Source: Phenylobacterium sp. (GTDB taxonomy: Bacteria; Pseudomonadota; Alphaproteobacteria; Caulobacterales; Caulobacteraceae). From it: a stretch of 50,218 nucleotides of DNA. The notes under the pieces were generated by a model, which was given only the letters and a program-made list of their open reading frames with translations, was not told the DNA's origin and searched no databases. The stretch covers positions 1-50,218 of the forward strand of contig NZ_JAUSLG010000005.1 in the NCBI RefSeq assembly GCF_030646615.1, given 5' to 3'. Each line of letters starts with the position of its first letter. The stretch's first letter is position 1. Below are positions 23,177-30,564 of the stretch, in pieces. Made by a program: the position numbers and the translations under genes.

Positions 23177-23938
23177 TTAGAGAACCCCGAGCATCTCGGC
23201 GACCAGGGGGTGGCGGACGATGTCGCGGTCCTTCAGCCGCACTACGGCGATATTGCCGACCGTCTCCAGCTTCTCGGCCACGGGGCCGAGGCCCGAGAGT
23301 TCGGGCAGGAGATCGGACTGGGCCGGGTCGCCCGTGACCACCATGGTGGAGTGCCAGCCCAGGCGGGTGAGCAGCATCTTGAGCTGCACATAGGTGCAGT
23401 TCTGCGCCTCATCGATGACCACGAAGGCGTTGTTCAGCGTGCGCCCGCGCATGAAGCCCACCGGCGCGATCTCGATGGCGCCCTCGGCCATCAGGGCGCG
23501 GACCCGCTTCATGGACAGCCGATCCGACAGGGCGTCGTAGAGGGGGCGGAGATCGGGGGCGAGTTTGTCCTCCATCTCACCGGGCAGGAAGCCAATGGAT
23601 TCCCCGGCTTCCACCGCCGGGCGCGACAGGACGATGCGGCCCACACGTCCCGCCTCGAGGGCTTCGACGGCCTTGGCGATGGCCAGATAGGTCTTACCGG
23701 TGCCGGCCGGCCCCAGGGCCAGGACCAGGTTCTTGGCGTCGATGGCGGCGATCATCTCCTCCTGGCCGGGGGACTTGGCCTTGATCGTCTTCAGATAGCC
23801 CTGCTCACGCCCTTCCTCGGCCAGGCCCAGCGGCGACCACCCGCGTTCGATGGGCAGGCGGCGGATTTTTGAATCATCGAACTGCTCAGCATCGAATGCG
23901 CCTTCGCGCAGCTGTCGCTTCAGGGCTCGCTTGGTCAT
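23177..23938 (-). CDS. PhoH-family ATPase
   Basis: 253 aa from the ATG at 23938 (GGAGG six to ten bases before it). PhoH domain: Walker A GPAGTGKTY near residues 79-87, Walker B VVIDEAQN near 174-181, and TGDPAQSD further on. N-terminal ~60 residues are helical and charged. PhoH-type proteins are cytoplasmic nucleotide-binding proteins linked to phosphate starvation or RNA metabolism; the exact job is open. The classical ybeY/ybeZ neighbourhood is absent here, so this is probably the second, stand-alone PhoH of the genome. A long structured leader precedes it. Confidence 0.9.
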   Translation of the reverse strand: MTKRALKRQLREGAFDAEQFDDSKIRRLPIERGWSPLGLAEEGREQGYLKTIKAKSPGQEEMIAAIDAKNLVLALGPAGTGKTYLAIAKAVEALEAGRVGRIVLSRPAVEAGESIGFLPGEMEDKLAPDLRPLYDALSDRLSMKRVRALMAEGAIEIAPVGFMRGRTLNNAFVVIDEAQNCTYVQLKMLLTRLGWHSTMVVTGDPAQSDLLPELSGLGPVAEKLETVGNIAVVRLKDRDIVRHPLVAEMLGVL

Positions 23939-24262
23939 CAAAGCCTCCATAGGGGCATGAAAAAGGGGCGAGTCCTGCGCGGACCGCCCCTTGGGGAGGA
24001 CGAAAAGAAGGAAGAGAGGCGGGCGGCGCGCCCGGGGGGCGGCCCGTACCCGGCCGTGGCCGGGACATCGGTGGCGGGGGGACCCCGCCAGGACCACAAA
24101 CGCAGCGCCATGCACTCCGTCCAACTCGAACCTGCGGGCCGGAAGCCGGCCCGGCGACGTTTCGAGAGCGGGATGATCGCTTCGAATCGCATCGCAACTA
24201 TGATGCTAGCGTGATTAACCAAGGCTGAAGTGCGACGTTTTAAATAAGACATGAGGTACACG
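23939..24262 (-). promoter_or_regulatory. Structured leader of the PhoH gene with serial hairpins and possible upstream peptide
   Basis: Read leftward, the region between the divergent carbonic anhydrase gene and PhoH holds strong GC hairpins: GGGCCGG/CCGGCCC (24152-24136), GGCGGGG/CCCCGCC (24089-24073), CCCGGCC/GGCCGGG (24064-24049) and a terminator-like stem (23992-23960). A 57-codon frame from ATG 24111 (GGAG three bases before it) starts MALRLWSWRG and its TGA overlaps the PhoH ATG as TGATG. This could be an attenuator with leader peptide, a free small RNA ended by the terminator, or chance in GC-rich DNA. Confidence 0.4.
23960..23992 (-). terminator. Terminator-like hairpin directly upstream of the PhoH ribosome site
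   Basis: On the minus strand AAGGGGCG-GTCC pairs with GGAC-(one bulged base)-CGCCCCTT, loop GCGCA, and runs into TTTTT. It lies only about 15 bases before GGAGG of PhoH, so transcripts starting upstream would meet it before the gene. Confidence 0.6.
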
Positions 24263-24263
24263 G

Positions 24264-24791
24264 ATGGCTGTCTATAACTTGGGCGCGGTCGCCCCGCAGC
24301 TGCCGCCGGAGGGCGAATACTGGATCGCGCCCACCGCCGCGGTGATGGGCAATGTGATTCTCAAGCAAAACGCCTCGGTGTGGTTCGGCGCCACCCTGCG
24401 CGGCGACAATGACCCCATCCTGATCGGCGAAAACTCCAATATTCAGGACGGATCCGTTCTGCACACCGATGCGGGATCGCCCTTGACCATCGGCCGCGAC
24501 GTCACGGTGGGCCATATGGTGATGCTGCATGGCTGCACGATCGGCGACAATTCGCTGGTTGGCATCGGCTCGATCATCCTGAACGGGGCCAAGATCGGGA
24601 AGAACTGCCTGATCGGGGCCAACTGCCTGATCACCGAGGGCAAGGAGATCCCCGACAACAGCCTGGTCATGGGCGCCCCTGGCAAGGTGGTCCGCGAGGT
24701 GTCCGAAGGCCAGGCCCGCATCCTGACCGCCTCGGCGCACCACTATGTGGAGAACTGGAAGCGCTATCATCGGGAGCTTCGGGCGATCTGA
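24264..24791 (+). CDS. Gamma-class carbonic anhydrase family protein
   Basis: 175 aa left-handed beta-helix protein of the YrdA/PaaY group. The three zinc/iron ligands are His67 (VLHTD), His84 and His89 (VGHMVMLHG), and the Arg46-x-Asp48 pair (LRGDND) that organises the site is kept. C-terminal amphipathic helix ([14 protein letters not shown]). The archetype hydrates CO2, yet many members of this group show weak or no such activity, so the substrate remains open. Cytoplasmic trimer. GAGGTA precedes the start. Confidence 0.92.
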   Translation: MAVYNLGAVAPQLPPEGEYWIAPTAAVMGNVILKQNASVWFGATLRGDNDPILIGENSNIQDGSVLHTDAGSPLTIGRDVTVGHMVMLHGCTIGDNSLVGIGSIILNGAKIGKNCLIGANCLITEGKEIPDNSLVMGAPGKVVREVSEGQARILTASAHHYVENWKRYHRELRAI

Positions 24792-24919
24792 CCCCGCGCG
24801 GCGGGCCGCGGGGGGCCCGGCCGAGCAATCCGCATGCGCCCGGGCCTGATCCCCGTTAAGGTCCCGCTGGCTTGAACCGGCTCGCCTCTGCGCGGGCGAG
24901 CGAATCTGCGAGGTCCATC

Positions 24920-25537
24920 ATGAGATTTTCCCCCATCGTCGCCGCGGCGGCCATTCTGCTGGCGACCCCGGCTTTCGCCCAGGCCCCGGAAATGCCGGGC
25001 CAACCCGAAGCCGCCCGGGTCGTCGCCGGCACGTATAATGTCGATCCGCATCATACCCAGGCGGTCTGGTCTGTGGACCATATGGGCTTCTCCACCCTCT
25101 ATGGGATGTTCGGCGAGATGAGCGGCACGCTCACCCTGGATCCGGCCAATCTCTCGGCGGCGAAGCTGGCGATCGACATCCCGCTGTCGGGCCTGACGGT
25201 GACCTCCAGCGACTTCGCCACCCATCTGGCCTCGGCCGACTTCTTCGAGGTGGAGAAGTACCCCACGGGCCGCTTTGTCTCGACCTCGGTGGTGGTTGAC
25301 GGGACCAAGGCCAAGATTACCGGCGACCTGACCCTTAAGGGCGTCACCAAGCCGGTGGTGCTGGACGCCGTGCTGATGGGCGCTGGGGCCAATCCGATGA
25401 GCAAGGCCCAGACCGTCGGCTTCACCGCCACCTCGACCATCAAGCGCAGCGACTTCAACCTCGGCTATGCGGCGCCGGTGGTGTCCGATGAGGTGAAGCT
25501 GAAGATCACCGCGGCGTTCGAACGGGCGGCCGACTAG
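24920..25537 (+). CDS. YceI-family periplasmic lipid-binding protein
   Basis: 205 aa from the ATG at 24920; the 16 earlier codons of the open frame do not look coding. Signal peptide (MRFSPIVAAAAILLATPAFAQ), then a YceI lipocalin-like barrel: WSVDHMGFSTLYGMFGEMSGTL, SDFATHLASADFFEVEKYP and the conserved LTLKGVTKPV. Family members bind isoprenoid lipids, often ubiquinone precursors, in the periplasm. Followed 86 bases later by the enoyl-CoA hydratase gene; a shared operon is not certain. Confidence 0.93.
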   Translation: MRFSPIVAAAAILLATPAFAQAPEMPGQPEAARVVAGTYNVDPHHTQAVWSVDHMGFSTLYGMFGEMSGTLTLDPANLSAAKLAIDIPLSGLTVTSSDFATHLASADFFEVEKYPTGRFVSTSVVVDGTKAKITGDLTLKGVTKPVVLDAVLMGAGANPMSKAQTVGFTATSTIKRSDFNLGYAAPVVSDEVKLKITAAFERAAD

Positions 25538-25623
25538 GTCTCGCTGGCCCGCCCCAGCGGTAGGGCTTGACGGACGCAAGGGCGCCTGGGGGAAGGTCTG
25601 CAAAAGACATACGGGAGCGCGCC

Positions 25624-26406
25624 ATGGCCTATGAGTTCATCAAGGTGGAGCGGGAGGGACCGGTGACCGTGGTCACCCTGAACCGCCCCGAGGTCATGAA
25701 CGCGCTCCATTCCCCGGCGCATTTCGAGCTGCACGAGGCCTTCGACGCCTTCGCCGCCGATCCGGATCAGTGGGTGGCCATCGTCACCGGGGCCGGCGAG
25801 CGCGCCTTTTCCGCCGGCAATGATCTCAAGCATCAGGCCGGCGGCGGCGGCATGGGCCTGCCGCCGTCTGGCTTTGCCGGCCTGACCGAGCGCTTCGATC
25901 TCACCAAGCCGCTGATCGCCGCCGTGAACGGGGTGGCCATGGGCGGCGGCTTCGAGATCGCGCTCGCCTGCGACCTGATCATCGCCGCTGAGACCGCCAC
26001 CTTCGCCTTGCCCGAGCCTCGGGTCGGCCTGGCGGCCCTGGCCGGCGGGCTGCATCGCCTGCCCCGCCAGATCGGCCAGAAGCAGGCCATGGGCATGATC
26101 CTGACCGGCCGGCGCGTGGCCGCCGCCGAGGGCCGTGAGCTGGGCTTCGTCAATGAGGTGGTCCCGGCCGCTGAACTGATGGACGCCGCCCGCCGCTGGG
26201 CGGCCCAGATCTGCGAACTCTCGCCCATGTCCATCCGGGCCTCGAAGGAGGCGGTCTACAAGGGTCTCGACGAGACGAGCCTTGCGACCGCCATGGCGGG
26301 CCAGATGCGTTATCCGGCGACATCGGCCATGCTCAGGTCCGAGGACTTCAAGGAGGGGCCCATGGCCTTCGCCCAGAAGCGCCCGCCGCAATGGAAGGGC
26401 CGCTAG
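25624..26406 (+). CDS. Enoyl-CoA hydratase/isomerase family protein (CaiD-like)
   Basis: 260 aa from the ATG at 25624 (GGGAGCG upstream). Crotonase fold: the oxyanion-hole segments SAGNDLKHQ (~62-70) and MGGGFEIALACDLI (~106-119) and the acidic residue in LPEPRVGLAALAGG are present. AGNDLK is the style of carnitinyl-CoA dehydratases and of hydratases of branched substrates. C-terminal KEGPMAFAQKRPPQWKG is typical. First gene of an apparent operon with a GMC oxidoreductase and an aldo/keto reductase, suggesting breakdown of an alcohol-derived acyl chain. Substrate unknown. Confidence 0.92.
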   Translation: MAYEFIKVEREGPVTVVTLNRPEVMNALHSPAHFELHEAFDAFAADPDQWVAIVTGAGERAFSAGNDLKHQAGGGGMGLPPSGFAGLTERFDLTKPLIAAVNGVAMGGGFEIALACDLIIAAETATFALPEPRVGLAALAGGLHRLPRQIGQKQAMGMILTGRRVAAAEGRELGFVNEVVPAAELMDAARRWAAQICELSPMSIRASKEAVYKGLDETSLATAMAGQMRYPATSAMLRSEDFKEGPMAFAQKRPPQWKGR

Positions 26407-26466
26407 CGGTCAATAGACAAGAGCGGGCGGCAAGCCCGGCGCGACACGAAAAGGGGAGGACGGTCT

Positions 26467-28125
26467 ATGGACCGCTACGACTACATCATCATCGGCGCTG
26501 GCTCGGCCGGCTGCGTGCTGGCCAATCGGCTGAGCGAAAACCCCGCCACCAAGGTTCTGCTGCTGGAGGCCGGCGGGCGGGACAATTCCATCATGGTCAA
26601 GATGCCCGCCGGCGTCGGAGGCCTGATCGGCAAGGAAGGCCCCTACAACTGGGGCTTCTGGACCGAGCCCGAGCCGAACCTCGACGACCGCAAGCTCTGG
26701 TGGCCCCGGGGCCGCGGCTGGGGCGGATCGTCGTCGATCAACGGCATGATCTACATCCGCGGCCATGCGCGCGACTATGACCAGTGGCGTCAGATGGGCC
26801 TGACCGGCTGGTCCTATGCCGAGGTGCTGCCCTATTTCAAACGCTCCGAAGCGCTGGAGGGCGGCGGCGACGCCTGGCACGGCGGCGATGGGCCGCTGAA
26901 GGTCTCCAAGGCCTCGTCCACCAATCCGATCTATGCCGCCACCGTCGAGGCCGGCCGTCAGGCGGGCCACCCGATCACCAAGGATTTCAACGGCTTCCAG
27001 CAGGAAGGCTGGGGGCCTTATCAGCTCACCGTTCATGACGGCCAGCGGTGGAGCGCCGCCAGGGGCTATCTGCATCCGGCCCTGAAGCGCGCCAACCTGA
27101 CGGCCCTGACCGGCGCGCGCACCCGCCGCATCCTGGTGGAGAATGGCCGCGCGGTGGGCGTCGAATATATCGACGACAAGACCAAGGAGATCCGCAAGGT
27201 CTATGCCGACGCCGAGGTGCTGCTGTGCGCCGGCGCCGTCCAGTCCCCCCACATCCTGCAGCTCTCAGGCATCGGTGATCCCGAAGACCTGGCCGCCCAC
27301 GGCATCACGCCCGTCCATGAGCTGAAAGGCGTCGGCGCCAATCTGCAGGACCACCTGGACGTGACCCTGTCCTGGGAATGCCCGCTGCCGATCACCGCCT
27401 ATTCGATGCGCAAGGGCCTGATCAAGACGCTGGGCGTGGGCATGAACTACATGTTCTTCAACAAGGGTCCCGGTCGCCAGCAGTTCCTGGAGTCGGGCGC
27501 CTTCCTGCGCTCGCGGCCTGATCTCGATCGCCCCGACCTGCAGATCCACTGCGTACTGGCCATCATGCAGGACCACGGCAAGGTCTCGGTGGCCAAGGAC
27601 GGCTTCACCTTCCACGTCTGCCAGCTGCGTCCCGAAAGCCGCGGGCGGGTGGGCCTGCGCTCGGCCGATCCGATGGACAATCCCGCCATCTTCGCCAACT
27701 ACCTCTCCACCGAAGAGGACCGCAGGGCGATCCGCGAGGGCGTCAAGATGATGCGCCATGTGGCGGCCCAGAGCGCGCTGGACCCCTATCGCGGGGCGGA
27801 GTTCTCGCCCGGGGAGGCGGTGCAGACCGACGCCGAGATCGACGCCTGGATTCGCAGGACCTCGGAGACGATTTATCACCCGGTGGGCACCTGCAAGATG
27901 GGCGCGGCCGACGATCCCATGGCCGTGGTCGATGGCGAGCTGAAGGTCCGCGGGCTTAGCGGCCTGCGGGTCATCGACGCCTCGGTGATGCCGACCCTGG
28001 TGGGGGGCAATACAAATGCGCCGACCATCATGATCGCGGAGAAGGCTTCGGATATGATCCTCGGGCGCCCGGCCCTGCCGGCCGAGGAGGCGCCGGTTTA
28101 CGAGGACGGCCAGCAGGCCGCCTGA
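26467..28125 (+). CDS. GMC-family FAD-dependent alcohol/choline dehydrogenase
   Basis: 552 aa. The FAD motif [15 protein letters not shown] is at residues 10-24, followed by the GMC signatures [20 protein letters not shown] (~80-99) and [15 protein letters not shown] (~258-272). The active-site His lies in [10 protein letters not shown] (~472-481) and the partner Asn in [19 protein letters not shown] near 515. Closest in style to choline dehydrogenase BetA and long-chain alcohol dehydrogenases; the oxidised alcohol is not known. No betB or choline transporter is nearby, so betaine synthesis is unlikely. GGGGAGG before the start. Confidence 0.93.
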   Translation: MDRYDYIIIGAGSAGCVLANRLSENPATKVLLLEAGGRDNSIMVKMPAGVGGLIGKEGPYNWGFWTEPEPNLDDRKLWWPRGRGWGGSSSINGMIYIRGHARDYDQWRQMGLTGWSYAEVLPYFKRSEALEGGGDAWHGGDGPLKVSKASSTNPIYAATVEAGRQAGHPITKDFNGFQQEGWGPYQLTVHDGQRWSAARGYLHPALKRANLTALTGARTRRILVENGRAVGVEYIDDKTKEIRKVYADAEVLLCAGAVQSPHILQLSGIGDPEDLAAHGITPVHELKGVGANLQDHLDVTLSWECPLPITAYSMRKGLIKTLGVGMNYMFFNKGPGRQQFLESGAFLRSRPDLDRPDLQIHCVLAIMQDHGKVSVAKDGFTFHVCQLRPESRGRVGLRSADPMDNPAIFANYLSTEEDRRAIREGVKMMRHVAAQSALDPYRGAEFSPGEAVQTDAEIDAWIRRTSETIYHPVGTCKMGAADDPMAVVDGELKVRGLSGLRVIDASVMPTLVGGNTNAPTIMIAEKASDMILGRPALPAEEAPVYEDGQQAA

Positions 28126-28146
28126 TCATAGTAGGGGAGGCCGCTC

Positions 28147-29097
28147 ATGGAGCTGCGCAGACTGGGACGTTCCGACCTCATGGTGGCCCCGCTGGTGCTG
28201 GGCACGAACGTCTTCGGCTGGACGGCCGATGAGAAGACCTCGTTTGCGATCCTCGACGCCTTTGTCGACGGCGGGTTCAACGCCGTCGACACCGCCGACG
28301 TCTATTCCCGCTGGTCCCCGGCCGGCGCCGGGGCTTCGGAGACCGTCATCGGAAACTGGATCGCCCAGGGCGGTCGCCGCGACCGCATCGTGCTGGCCAC
28401 CAAGGTCGGCTCGGAGATGGGCGAGGGGATGAAGGGGCTGTCGGCCCAGTATATCGAGCAGGCCGTCGAGGCCTCCCTCAAGCGCCTGCAGACCGACTAT
28501 ATCGACCTCTACCAGTCCCACCGCGACGATCCCGACACCCCCCAGGACGAGACGGCCAAGGCCTATGAGCGGCTGGTCAAGGCCGGCAAGGTGCGGGTGG
28601 TCGGCTCGTCGAACTTCACCCCTGAGCGCCTGAAGTCGGCGCTGGAGGCGTCCAAGGCCAGGGGCACGCCGCGCTATGAGAGCGAGCAGCCGCTCTACAA
28701 TCTCTATGACCGGGCCGGCTTCGAGGCCGGCTTGCAGCAGCTCTGCATCGCCGAAGAGGTCGGGGTTATTCCCTACTATGGCCTCGCCAGCGGTTTCCTT
28801 ACCGGCAAGTACCGCTCCGAAGAGGATCTGGCCAAGAGCCCCCGGGGACGCGGCGCCAAGAAGTACATGGACGCGCGCGGCATGAAGATTCTGGCCGCTC
28901 TGGACCAGGTGGCCGCCGCGCACGCCGCCACGCCGGCCCAGGTGGCCCTGGCCTGGGTGATGGCTCAGCCGGGCCTCACTGGACCCATCGCCAGCGCCAC
29001 CAGCGTCAGCCAGCTGGACGACCTCATGGGCTCGGCGCGGCTAGGGCTGAGCGCCGATGATCTCAAGGCCCTGGACGCGGCGAGCGCCGCGGTCTGA
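28147..29097 (+). CDS. Aldo/keto reductase
   Basis: 316 aa. TIM-barrel AKR with the complete tetrad Asp48, Tyr53, Lys86 and His125 (DTADVY, ATKVG, YQSHRDD). The C-terminal NADPH region (SATSVSQLDDLMG) is kept. It belongs to the YajO/AKR11-13-like group. GGGGAGG precedes the start 21 bases after the GMC gene stop, so it is the third gene of the operon. Interconverts an aldehyde or ketone and an alcohol; with the GMC enzyme and hydratase it may handle one substrate class. Confidence 0.93.
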   Translation: MELRRLGRSDLMVAPLVLGTNVFGWTADEKTSFAILDAFVDGGFNAVDTADVYSRWSPAGAGASETVIGNWIAQGGRRDRIVLATKVGSEMGEGMKGLSAQYIEQAVEASLKRLQTDYIDLYQSHRDDPDTPQDETAKAYERLVKAGKVRVVGSSNFTPERLKSALEASKARGTPRYESEQPLYNLYDRAGFEAGLQQLCIAEEVGVIPYYGLASGFLTGKYRSEEDLAKSPRGRGAKKYMDARGMKILAALDQVAAAHAATPAQVALAWVMAQPGLTGPIASATSVSQLDDLMGSARLGLSADDLKALDAASAAV

Positions 29098-29316
29098 GCT
29101 CAGATTGACTTCCTCCCGGCTTGATGGGCTCTCTGGGCCTATGGCGAGCGCGCGCACATTGAGAATCCGGATTCGAGGGCGGGACCTGGCGGCAGGCTCC
29201 AAGCCCCGGGTCCGCGCTGCGCGTCAGCCGGGCTCGGGGCCGATCTGCGTGTCTTGATCGCCGGGGCGAGCATGAGGCCGTCCTGGTCCCTTGCTCATTC
29301 TGCTTACGGATATCCC

Positions 29317-29742
29317 ATGTCAGTCACTGACCTCGCCGCCCTGCGGCCAACAATCCTGCTCTGCGAAACCGACGCTGAGCGCATCACCGATCTCGCCCTG
29401 GCGGCCCAGGGACGCCTCCCCCAGGTGGCTGGCCTCCTGCTTGAGGAGATCGAGCGCGCCGAGGTGCGCCCCGACACCGACGTGCCGGCCGACATTGTGG
29501 GCATGGGCGCGACAGTGGAGTTCGTCGATCTGTCCCATGGCGAGAGCCGGATCGTGACCCTGGTTTTTCCCGGCGAGGCCGACATCAGCGCCGGGCGGGT
29601 GTCCATCCTTACGCCTGTCGGCGCCGGCCTTCTCGGCCTTCGCCCGGGTCAGTCCATCCTTTGGCCCGATCGGGAGGGCCGGGAGCGGGAACTGCGCGTC
29701 GTCAGCGTGCGCAGGCCCGAAGTGGCGCTCGGCCCAACTTGA
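29317..29742 (+). CDS. rnk: Rnk-like GreA/GreB-family protein
   Basis: 141 aa from the ATG at 29317; residues before it in the longer frame do not fit the family. C-terminal GreA/GreB-like FKBP-type domain (~50-138: VGMGATVEFVDL, RIVTLVFPGEADISAGRVSILTPVGAGLLGLRPGQSILWP) with a short N-terminal helical part instead of the long Gre coiled coil. Rnk binds RNA polymerase near the secondary channel and was named as regulator of nucleoside diphosphate kinase. Thirteen bases separate it from the permease gene. Confidence 0.88.
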   Translation: MSVTDLAALRPTILLCETDAERITDLALAAQGRLPQVAGLLLEEIERAEVRPDTDVPADIVGMGATVEFVDLSHGESRIVTLVFPGEADISAGRVSILTPVGAGLLGLRPGQSILWPDREGRERELRVVSVRRPEVALGPT

Positions 29743-29755
29743 ACTCGGCGTTGCG

Positions 29756-30508
29756 GTGCTGAACGATCCGATCTTCTACGCCCTGGCCATTCCGGCAGTG
29801 ATCCTGCTGGGCCTGGCCAAGGGCGGGTTCGCCGGCGTTGGCGCGATCGCCTTGCCGCTGATGGCCCTGGCGATTTCGCCGGTAAAGGCCGCAGCCATCC
29901 TGCTGCCGGTGCTTATCGTCCAGGACGTGGTGGGGGTCTGGGCGTTCCGACGCAGCTGGGACCGGTCGATCCTTGCCCTCATGATCCCATCGGCCGCCGT
30001 CGGCATCATACTGGGCTATCTGCTGGCGGCGCAGGTATCGGCCACGACGATCCTGGCGGTGCTGGGCGCCATCAGCATCGTCTTCGCCATCCATCGTCTC
30101 TGGCTGGCTCGGGGCGGGCGGATCCAGGCGCCTTCCAATGCGCCCGTCGCCCTTGGCGCGCTCTTGGGGGCGGCGTCAGGCTTCACCAGCCAGATCGCCC
30201 ATGCCGGCCAGCCGCCCTTTCAGATGTGGGTCCTGCCCAAGGGGCTGCCGCCGGCCGTCCTGGTGGGCACGACGGCGATCTTCTTTGCGGTGATCAACTG
30301 GCTGAAGGTCCCGGCCTATCTGGCGCTCGGCCAGTTCACGGCTGAGAACCTGGCCACGGCGGCGGCCCTGACCCCGGTGGCCATCGTCTCAACCCTGGCC
30401 GGCGTCTGGCTCGTGCGGCGGATCAAGCCCGAGCGGTTCTATACGGCCATCTATCTGCTGATGATCGCCGTCGGGGCCCAACTGCTCTGGAAGGCCTTCG
30501 CCAGCTAA
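29756..30508 (+). CDS. TauE/SafE (TSUP) family permease
   Basis: 250 aa with eight predicted membrane helices in two homologous halves, as usual for TSUP carriers. The N-terminal LGLAKGGFAGVGAIALPLMALAI and the second-half GFTSQIAHAGQPPFQMWVLP are the repeat signatures. These carriers export or import sulfite, sulfonates or related small anions; nothing nearby indicates which. GTG start. Probably co-transcribed with the Rnk-like gene. Confidence 0.9.
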   Translation: MLNDPIFYALAIPAVILLGLAKGGFAGVGAIALPLMALAISPVKAAAILLPVLIVQDVVGVWAFRRSWDRSILALMIPSAAVGIILGYLLAAQVSATTILAVLGAISIVFAIHRLWLARGGRIQAPSNAPVALGALLGAASGFTSQIAHAGQPPFQMWVLPKGLPPAVLVGTTAIFFAVINWLKVPAYLALGQFTAENLATAAALTPVAIVSTLAGVWLVRRIKPERFYTAIYLLMIAVGAQLLWKAFAS

Positions 30509-30548
30509 GCCCACTCGCGCTTGATGGGACCATCCCGCGCGCGTGGGC
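30509..30548. terminator. Bidirectional stem-loop between convergent genes
   Basis: GCCCACTCGCGC (30509-30520) pairs with GCGCGCGTGGGC (30537-30548) with one G-U, and an inner GATGG-GA-CCATC stem (30523-30534). It lies between the permease and the TonB receptor stops, which face each other. There is no long U-run, so it is not a canonical terminator. Confidence 0.5.
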
Positions 30549-30564
30549 CTTGCCTTCCAAGTCC

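Noticed and set aside
24049..24152. Known small RNA (tmRNA, 6S, SRP or RNase P RNA) in the PhoH leader
   Set aside because: No characteristic conserved blocks of these RNAs were found; kept only as an unassigned structured leader.
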